DNA from: an uncultured Eubacteriales bacterium
Lineage (GTDB): Bacteria; Bacillota; Clostridia; Christensenellales; Aristaeellaceae
Reading direction: 5' to 3'
Length of the DNA: 64,000 nucleotides
Assembly (NCBI GenBank): GCA_900320085.1
Contig: ONRC01000002.1
Span: 1-64,000 of the forward strand
Positions 59,043-64,000 of this stretch are shown here, piece by piece (position 1 is the stretch's first letter; each line of letters opens with the position of its first letter). The notes under the pieces were generated by a model. That model saw only the letters and a program-made list of their open reading frames with translations. It was not told the origin of the DNA and did not search any database. The translations under genes and the position numbers were made by a program.

Positions 59043-60413
59043 ATGAAGACACTGCGCAAGCGCCTGGATGCGCTTTTGACCACGAGCCACTTTACCTATT
59101 CCGAACTCAGGAAGATGTTCATCACCCTGACGCTCGACCAGTTTTTCATCTGCTTCATCAGCCTGCTTTCGACAGCGCTGGTGTCCTCCATCGGCGAAGC
59201 GGCCATTGCCGCGGTGTCCATGGTGGGCACGGTGAACAGCCTGGTGTCGCTGGTGTTCATGTCGCTGGCGACGGGCGGGGCCATCGTGGTGTCCCGGGCC
59301 AAGGGCCGGGGAGACGAGCAGGAGATCCGCCGGGCCATCGGGGAGGCCGTGGGCCTGTGCTGCGGGGTGTCTATCGGGCTGAGCGCGGTGCTGATTTTGT
59401 TCGCCGATACGCTGGTGCATTTGATTTACCCCAACGTGGAGCCGATCCTGATCGAATACGCGGTGCGCTACATGCGCATGATGGCGGTATCCTTCATTCC
59501 CTTTTCGGTGTTCAACGCCATCTTCAATATCTTCCGCAGCCTGGGCGACACGCGCTCCAGTCTGCTGCTCACCATCGTGATCAACGTGGCCCATCTGCTG
59601 CTGAGCCTGCTGTTCATCAACGGCTTCGGGCTGGGCGTGGCGGGCTCGGGCCTGAGCTACATCGTGGCGCGGACGCTGGGCATGGCGCTGGCGGTATTCT
59701 GGCTTCTGCGCCACACGCCCTACCACATCCACTTCAAGCATTTCTTTCACTTTCACGCCGCCGTCACCCGGGAAATCGTGTCCCTTGGCCTGCCGCTGAC
59801 AGTGGAATCGCTCCTGACCCAGGGCGGGATGCTGCTGGTGCAGGTGTACCTGGCCCGCCTGACCACCACCGACCTGGCCGCTCACGCGGTGTCCAATTCC
59901 ATGCTGAACCTGTACTGCACCTCCGCCAACGCTCTGACCGCTCTGGCCAGCACGGTCTGCGGCCAGTGCTACGGCGCGAAGCACTACGACTTGACCCGGC
60001 AATACTGCAAAAACCTCATTCATGTGGGCCGGTTCGTGCTGCTGCTGACGGTACTGATCCTCTATCCCCTCACCCCGCTGCTCCTCAGGCTGTACCACGC
60101 CACGGAGCAGGGCACGGCCATCATCTACACCTGTCTTCGCATCGCGGTGTTTTCCATGCCGCTGCTCTGGTGCGACGGCAACATTCCCGCCATGGTGCTG
60201 CGCACGGCGGGCGACAGCGTGTACACCGGCATCGTGTCGGTCAGCGCGCTGCTGCTGGGCCGCTGCATTTTGGGCTATACCCTCACGATCCCCCTGGGCC
60301 TGGGCGTGCCGGGCATCTGGATCGCGCTGGTGTTCGAGTGGCTGGTGCGCAGTATCGCTTTGCGCCTGCGCTTCCGGGGCGATCAGTGGCTGCACATCCA
60401 AAGCAACGCCTGA
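59043..60413 (+). CDS. MATE-family efflux transporter
   Basis: 456 residues, twelve membrane helices in two homologous halves. The family pattern is seen in ALVSSIGEAAIAAVSMVGTVNSLVSLVFMSLATGGAIVVSRAKGRGDEQEIRRAIGEAV and in the second half GLPLTVESLLTQGGMLLVQVYLARLTTTDLAAHAVSNSML. Exports a cationic drug or metabolite using a cation gradient; the substrate is unknown. GGAGGATACCC precedes ATG 59043. Its stop is 3 bp from the end of the converging DUF218 gene. Confidence 0.93.
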   Translation: MKTLRKRLDALLTTSHFTYSELRKMFITLTLDQFFICFISLLSTALVSSIGEAAIAAVSMVGTVNSLVSLVFMSLATGGAIVVSRAKGRGDEQEIRRAIGEAVGLCCGVSIGLSAVLILFADTLVHLIYPNVEPILIEYAVRYMRMMAVSFIPFSVFNAIFNIFRSLGDTRSSLLLTIVINVAHLLLSLLFINGFGLGVAGSGLSYIVARTLGMALAVFWLLRHTPYHIHFKHFFHFHAAVTREIVSLGLPLTVESLLTQGGMLLVQVYLARLTTTDLAAHAVSNSMLNLYCTSANALTALASTVCGQCYGAKHYDLTRQYCKNLIHVGRFVLLLTVLILYPLTPLLLRLYHATEQGTAIIYTCLRIAVFSMPLLWCDGNIPAMVLRTAGDSVYTGIVSVSALLLGRCILGYTLTIPLGLGVPGIWIALVFEWLVRSIALRLRFRGDQWLHIQSNA

Positions 60414-60416
60414 CAT

Positions 60417-61196
60417 TCAACGCCCAAGCAGCAATTCGTTCAGTTCCAGAACCACTTCCCACATCACATTCGCGCCGAATTCCAGCCCGGAGGACGGCGC
60501 GGGCAAACGCAGGACCGATGAAAAGCCTGCGTTTTTTGCTGTCCGCACAGCCCTGTCCATGTGATAATCGCTGCTGACGAGAACGACGGGCGACGACGGG
60601 CTGATGAGTTTTGCCGTGTTCAGAAAATTCTCCTTTGTGGTTTCGGCCTGATCCTCCAGGATCATCCTGTCCCGGGGCACGCCGCGTTTTAGGAGGATAT
60701 CCCGCATGACGGCAGCCTCGGTTTTGCCGGACGCGTCCGCGTTCCCACCGGTCAGGATCAGCGCCGCGTCGGGGTTCTTCCGCCAATACGCTTCCGCCAT
60801 ATCCAGCCGGGCCATCAGATCGTCGGCAGGTTTGCCTTTTTTCAGGGCCAGTCCCAGCACGATGACATGATGCGTGGGGACCTCGGTGCGTATCAGGCTG
60901 CCCGCCGTAATCTTTCCGATAAAGAACAGCAAAACCGCCGTGACAAGCACTACCGCCGCGCGCAGACATCCCCCCACCGCCTTGATTGCATTTGGGAGCA
61001 TCCGGGTGAGGAACCCGAACCGGACATCCAGCGCGAACAGGATCAAAAAAGCGCAGGCGATCAGCTCGCAGACAAAGATTTTGGTATAGCTTTTCTTCAG
61101 CACGACCGTGCTGATCCGCCGCACCATGACGACCGAAAGATAGGCCGTAAACGCCACGGCCAGAAAGATCAAGCAATCCCCGATGATCCGTCCCAT
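60417..61196 (-). CDS. DUF218 (YdcF/SanA/ElyC-like) membrane protein
   Basis: 259 residues. Three to four membrane helices in the first 110 residues are followed by the DUF218 domain: VIVLGLALKKGKPADDLMARLDMAEAYWRKNPDAALILTGGNADASGKTEAAVMRDILLKRGVPRDRMILEDQAETTKENF. Such proteins affect envelope polysaccharide or vancomycin tolerance in other bacteria, with unclear chemistry. ATG 61196 has GGTAAGGAA just upstream. Confidence 0.88.
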   Translation of the reverse strand: MGRIIGDCLIFLAVAFTAYLSVVMVRRISTVVLKKSYTKIFVCELIACAFLILFALDVRFGFLTRMLPNAIKAVGGCLRAAVVLVTAVLLFFIGKITAGSLIRTEVPTHHVIVLGLALKKGKPADDLMARLDMAEAYWRKNPDAALILTGGNADASGKTEAAVMRDILLKRGVPRDRMILEDQAETTKENFLNTAKLISPSSPVVLVSSDYHMDRAVRTAKNAGFSSVLRLPAPSSGLEFGANVMWEVVLELNELLLGR

Positions 61197-61271
61197 TTCC
61201 TTACCGCGTCCTTTTATCCCAGAAGCCTTTGAAAACACGCGCCGCCGCATCGAAACGGGGCGCGTGTTTTT

Positions 61272-61988
61272 TTATTCCTGTTCCTCCTGGGTATCCATCA
61301 TCCGGGCGACGCCCATCACGTCGGTGACGGGCAGGCTGAACACGATGCCTTTGCCTTCGCTGTTCAGGCCCGCGCCCCGGGTGATGGCCTGCATGATGGG
61401 CACTTTCTTGTCGTGGGGCGTCAGGATCAGCACCATTTCCTTCTCGGGCTGGATGGTGATGCCCAAAAACTGGGCCGCATCCCGGGAGCCTGCGCCTCGG
61501 GCATGGAGCACCGTGCCGCCCCGAGCCCCGGCGGGCAGCGCCGCCTGCATCACCAGGTCGGTGAAGCCGCGGTTGATGATGGTGATGATCAGGTCATGGC
61601 TGGGCACGTCGTTCTGCATGGCATACATGGGTTTGCTCTCCTCCTGTGCGGCGTCGGATGCGCCGGAAAGATACTCCTTGGTCTGGCTGCCGCCCACGCT
61701 GCTCAGCGGCAGAAGAAACGCGATGCCGCGGCCCGGCAGGTCAATGTCCAGGGCATAGCTGAGACGGCGCAGAGCCTTGACCGCCGCGCCGCGCTGCATA
61801 AAGCTGAACACCACGTCCTTGGCGGTGTCCTTGAGCCCCAGCAGCGATAAAAGTCCCTGGTCGGCCGTGCCGTTGCCCAGCGCGATGAAGTGGGCCAGCA
61901 CCCCTTCCCGCTGGAGCAGCTGCGCCACCCCGTCGCCCTTGCCCCTGTCCACGATCGTCAGGAGCATGTTCAGTGTTGCGTTTAGCAT
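61272..61988 (-). CDS. PII-like regulatory protein with two tandem domains
   Basis: 238 residues. Two PII-like (ferredoxin-like) repeats: the first is about 1-95 (LLTIVDRGKGDGVAQLLQREGVLAHFIALGNGTAD...GIAFLLPLSSVGG). The second is about 125-225 (DLIITIINRGFTDLVMQAALPAGARGGTVLHARGAGSR...GKGIVFSLPVTDVMGV). The GGTVLHARG strand matches the PII T-loop base. It is encoded directly upstream-to-downstream with the DUF1538 transporter and probably gates it. ATG 61988 follows TGAGGT. Confidence 0.85.
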   Translation of the reverse strand: MLNATLNMLLTIVDRGKGDGVAQLLQREGVLAHFIALGNGTADQGLLSLLGLKDTAKDVVFSFMQRGAAVKALRRLSYALDIDLPGRGIAFLLPLSSVGGSQTKEYLSGASDAAQEESKPMYAMQNDVPSHDLIITIINRGFTDLVMQAALPAGARGGTVLHARGAGSRDAAQFLGITIQPEKEMVLILTPHDKKVPIMQAITRGAGLNSEGKGIVFSLPVTDVMGVARMMDTQEEQE

Positions 61989-62009
61989 GGATTTATACCT
62001 CATAGAGTT

Positions 62010-62087
62010 TTTAGTTCTACGTTCTAAGTTCCAAGTTCTAAGCATATACAGCATATTCCATAAAACAGCTTAGAACTTAGAACTATG
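62010..62087. repeat. Family E5: hairpin of TTCTAAG-like units
   Basis: AGTTCTACGTTCTAAG and CAAGTTCTAAGC (62010-62043) face GCTTAGAACTTAGAACTATG (62068-62087). It lies between the DUF1538 gene and the PII-like gene. Confidence 0.7.
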
Positions 62088-62088
62088 A

Positions 62089-63651
62089 TCACACATCAAA
62101 GATTTCATCGTCCGCCGCGGCCTGGGCTTCCTCCTGTTTGGCGGCGTGCATCTTGCTGCGGTAGACGAGGCCCAGGCCCTGAATAGCCACCAGCGGGGTC
62201 ATGGCCACCATGGCCACCACGCCGAAGGCGTCCTCCAGAATGTTGCCGCCGAGGGCCCCGCAGGCACCCATGAAGAGCGGCAGAATGAAGGCCGCGGTCA
62301 TGGGGCCGGAGGCCACGCCGCCGGAGTCAAAGGCGATGGCGGTGAAGATGGGGTCCACGAAGAAGGTCAGCCCCAGCGCCAGCGCGTAGCCCGGAATCAG
62401 CAGCCACCAGATGGAAAAGCCCAGCAGCATCCTGAGCATCGACAGACCGATGGACACGGAAACGCCCACGGACATGGTTTTCATCATCACGTCTTTGGCC
62501 ACCGCGCCGGAAGTCACCTGCTCCACCTGCTCGTTGAGCACGTGCACCGCCGGTTCCGCGGCCACCACCAGATAGCCCAGCAGCATCCCCAGCGGCACCA
62601 GCGTCCAGCGCCATTCCGATCCGCCGATGATGCGGCCCAGGGTGTCGCCCATGGGCAAAAAGCCGATGTTCACGCCCGACAGGAACAGCACAAGGCCCAC
62701 ATAGGTGTACACCGTGCCAATGAAAATCCGGTTCAGCTCAAAGCCCGGCAGGCGCAGGGTGAAGGCCTGGAAGGTGAAAAACAATACCACGATGGGGCTG
62801 AGCGCCACCAGCACTTCCAGTAGATAGGACGGCAGCCCCTGGCCGTAGGTCAGCGTCACGTCCCGGGTGGTCTGCACCGCGGCGGCGGCGGTTTCCTGGG
62901 GCACGTTGGTAAGCCGCGGGAAGAACAGGCTGATCAGCATAATGCTCAGCACCGGGCCGATGGAGCACAGCGCCACCAGGCCGAAGGAATCGTCCTGGGC
63001 GTTCTTGCTGGCGCTCACGTTCGCCACGCCCACGCCCAGGGCCAGGATGAAGGGCACCGTCATGGGCCCGGTGGTCACGCCGCCGGAATCAAAGGCCATG
63101 GGCACAAATTCCGGTTTGATCAGCGCCCCCAGCAGAAACACCAGCCCGTACAGACCCAGCAGCATCCATTTGAGGGGCCAGCGGAACAGGATGCGCAGCA
63201 GCGCCACCACCAGGAACAGACCCACGCCCACCGCCACGGTCAGGATCAGGGCCAGGTTGGGCACGCCCTGCACCTGGTTAGCCAGCACGGTCAGGTCCGG
63301 CTCCGCCATGGTGATCAGCAGGCCTACCGCGAAGGCGACGATCACCAGGAATTTCACGCTTTTTTTCCGGGTCAGCATGGCGCCCATGTGAGTGCCCATG
63401 GGCAGCATGGCGGTATCCGCGCCGAGGGTGAACAGCCCCATGCCCACGATCAGCAGCGCTGCTCCGAACAGAAACAGGCTCATGGTGCTCAGGTCAATGG
63501 GCACGAAGATCAGGCTCATGGCCAGCACCAGCAGGGAAATGGGCAGCACGGAGGACACGGCCTCCATCGTTTTTTCTTTTAATTTCTTACTGGTCGTTTT
63601 CCTTTCCGGCACCAGCCGGTCGGTTGGCGTCGTCTGACGCTTCCTGGGCAT
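62089..63651 (-). CDS. DUF1538 membrane protein (two-repeat transporter)
   Basis: 520 residues, about 14 membrane helices in two homologous DUF1538 halves. Repeated signatures are MAFDSGGVTTGPMTVPFILALGVG (first half) and IAFDSGGVASGPMTAAFILPLFMG (second half), plus LPMGTHMG/LPMGDTLG and MAEPDLTVL/AAEPAVHVL. The inverted or parallel duplication and conserved AFDSGGV polar segments in membrane suggest a transporter; the substrate is unknown. ATG 63651 follows GGAGGGGAAACGG. It overlaps the end of the preceding flippase-like gene by 65 bp. Confidence 0.9.
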   Translation of the reverse strand: MPRKRQTTPTDRLVPERKTTSKKLKEKTMEAVSSVLPISLLVLAMSLIFVPIDLSTMSLFLFGAALLIVGMGLFTLGADTAMLPMGTHMGAMLTRKKSVKFLVIVAFAVGLLITMAEPDLTVLANQVQGVPNLALILTVAVGVGLFLVVALLRILFRWPLKWMLLGLYGLVFLLGALIKPEFVPMAFDSGGVTTGPMTVPFILALGVGVANVSASKNAQDDSFGLVALCSIGPVLSIMLISLFFPRLTNVPQETAAAAVQTTRDVTLTYGQGLPSYLLEVLVALSPIVVLFFTFQAFTLRLPGFELNRIFIGTVYTYVGLVLFLSGVNIGFLPMGDTLGRIIGGSEWRWTLVPLGMLLGYLVVAAEPAVHVLNEQVEQVTSGAVAKDVMMKTMSVGVSVSIGLSMLRMLLGFSIWWLLIPGYALALGLTFFVDPIFTAIAFDSGGVASGPMTAAFILPLFMGACGALGGNILEDAFGVVAMVAMTPLVAIQGLGLVYRSKMHAAKQEEAQAAADDEIFDV

Positions 63652-64000
63652 CCGTTTCCCCTCCTTCTCCCGCATGGCGGATGTTCCACGCGCTGTCGTA
63701 TAACACTGCGCCGAAGCACACGATCATGGTGAAATAGTAGGTAAAGAACCGCCACAGCAGCAGCGCGCCCACCAGCTTATCCGCCGGGAACACGTTCTGG
63801 AAAAACACATAAAAGCCGCCCTCCTGCGCGCCGGAGGAGCCGGGCAGCGGCGTAAACGACGCGGCGATGAACAGGAGGAACTGCAATGTCAGTATATCAA
63901 AATAGGAATATTCGTTCATCCCCAGCGCCCGGTACACGCAGTAGGCAATACTCATCAGCCCCAGCACCTGCAGGCAGGAAATCAGGAACAGATGAAACAG
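63587..64000 (-). CDS. Flippase-like (LPG synthase TM/UPF0104) protein, partial
   Basis: The C-terminal 137 codons are inside the window; the reading frame stays open to base 64000, so the start is beyond the right edge. Three membrane helices and the conserved FTPLPGSSGAQEGGFYVFF block identify the lysylphosphatidylglycerol-synthase transmembrane/UPF0104 family. A hydrophilic tail follows (GEGGETDAQEASDDANRP). It probably shares an operon with the DUF1538 and PII-like genes. Confidence 0.85.
   Translation of the reverse strand: MFHLFLISCLQVLGLMSIAYCVYRALGMNEYSYFDILTLQFLLFIAASFTPLPGSSGAQEGGFYVFFQNVFPADKLVGALLLWRFFTYYFTMIVCFGAVLYDSAWNIRHAGEGGETDAQEASDDANRPAGAGKENDQ

Noticed and set aside
59022-60416. 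464-codon minus-strand frame over the MATE gene
   Set aside because: The composition (His/Gln/Arg-rich, no membrane or fold pattern) is typical of an antisense shadow; the plus-strand MATE protein is well supported.
1-64000. CRISPR array, diversity-generating retroelement, toxin-antitoxin or restriction-modification system
   Set aside because: No regularly spaced direct repeats with unique spacers, no Cas, reverse transcriptase, methylase or paired toxin gene was found. The only repeats are palindromes, short operators and att sites.

Overview
This window is a GC-rich chromosomal stretch of a Gram-positive, Clostridia-type (Firmicutes) bacterium, probably gut-associated. The evidence is the DnaC/DnaD-type helicase-loader pair, an EcfA1-EcfA2-EcfT module, ScpA/ScpB, DUF4317 and DUF1538 proteins, strong AGGAGG ribosome binding sites, TTGACA/TATAAT promoters with 17-bp spacers, and several glycosidases for host or plant glycans. 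A more exact taxon (for example Christensenellales) would be inference.

Layout. 1-12.1 kb: leuS, a small secreted protein, a helicase loader with a DnaD-family protein, a DMT exporter, the ECF transporter core, a two-OB-fold SSB-like protein and a PdaB-like deacetylase. 12.5-27.2 kb: a polyphosphate:AMP phosphotransferase, then a large peptidoglycan-salvage region. The latter holds NagZ and NamZ glycosidases behind an ABC importer (two permeases and a binding protein). Divergent to it are murQ, murK and a GNAT protein, followed by a beta-lactamase-fold hydrolase, an L-Ala-D/L-Glu epimerase and a transglutaminase-like protein. Together these could import GlcNAc-MurNAc or muropeptides, cut them, phosphorylate MurNAc, remove its lactyl ether and epimerise the peptide. 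27.7-35.6 kb: a HAD phosphatase, a BofC-like protein, a VanY-type carboxypeptidase, proA, and a GH29-GH127 operon.

35.8-43.2 kb: tRNA-Trp with an integrated element of about 7.3 kb. It is bounded by a 23-bp duplication of the tRNA 3' end and has clearly lower GC than its surroundings. It encodes a tyrosine integrase, a phage-type repressor, an excisionase-like protein, a replication-type protein, a PDDEXK nuclease, a small-terminase-like HTH protein and many tiny genes, but no capsid or conjugation genes. It looks like a phage satellite (PICI-like) or a minimal integrative element. Its replication-type protein ends in the same approximately 30-residue tail as the host DnaD-family protein.

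43.2-64 kb: membrane proteins (two YitT/YczE-type, PAP2, M50 protease), scpAB, a phosphopentomutase-purine nucleoside phosphorylase fusion with a nearby DeoR-type regulator, DUF1905/DUF4317 proteins, a large GH2 enzyme, an NlpC/P60-like protein, a MATE exporter, a DUF218 protein, and a PII-like/DUF1538 pair. A partial flippase-like gene runs off the right edge.

Intergenic spaces hold at least five families of palindromic repeats (called A-E here). Family B (about 410 bp, three copies) is a chain of hairpins whose stems change in a compensatory way between copies, which suggests selection on a folded nucleic acid.
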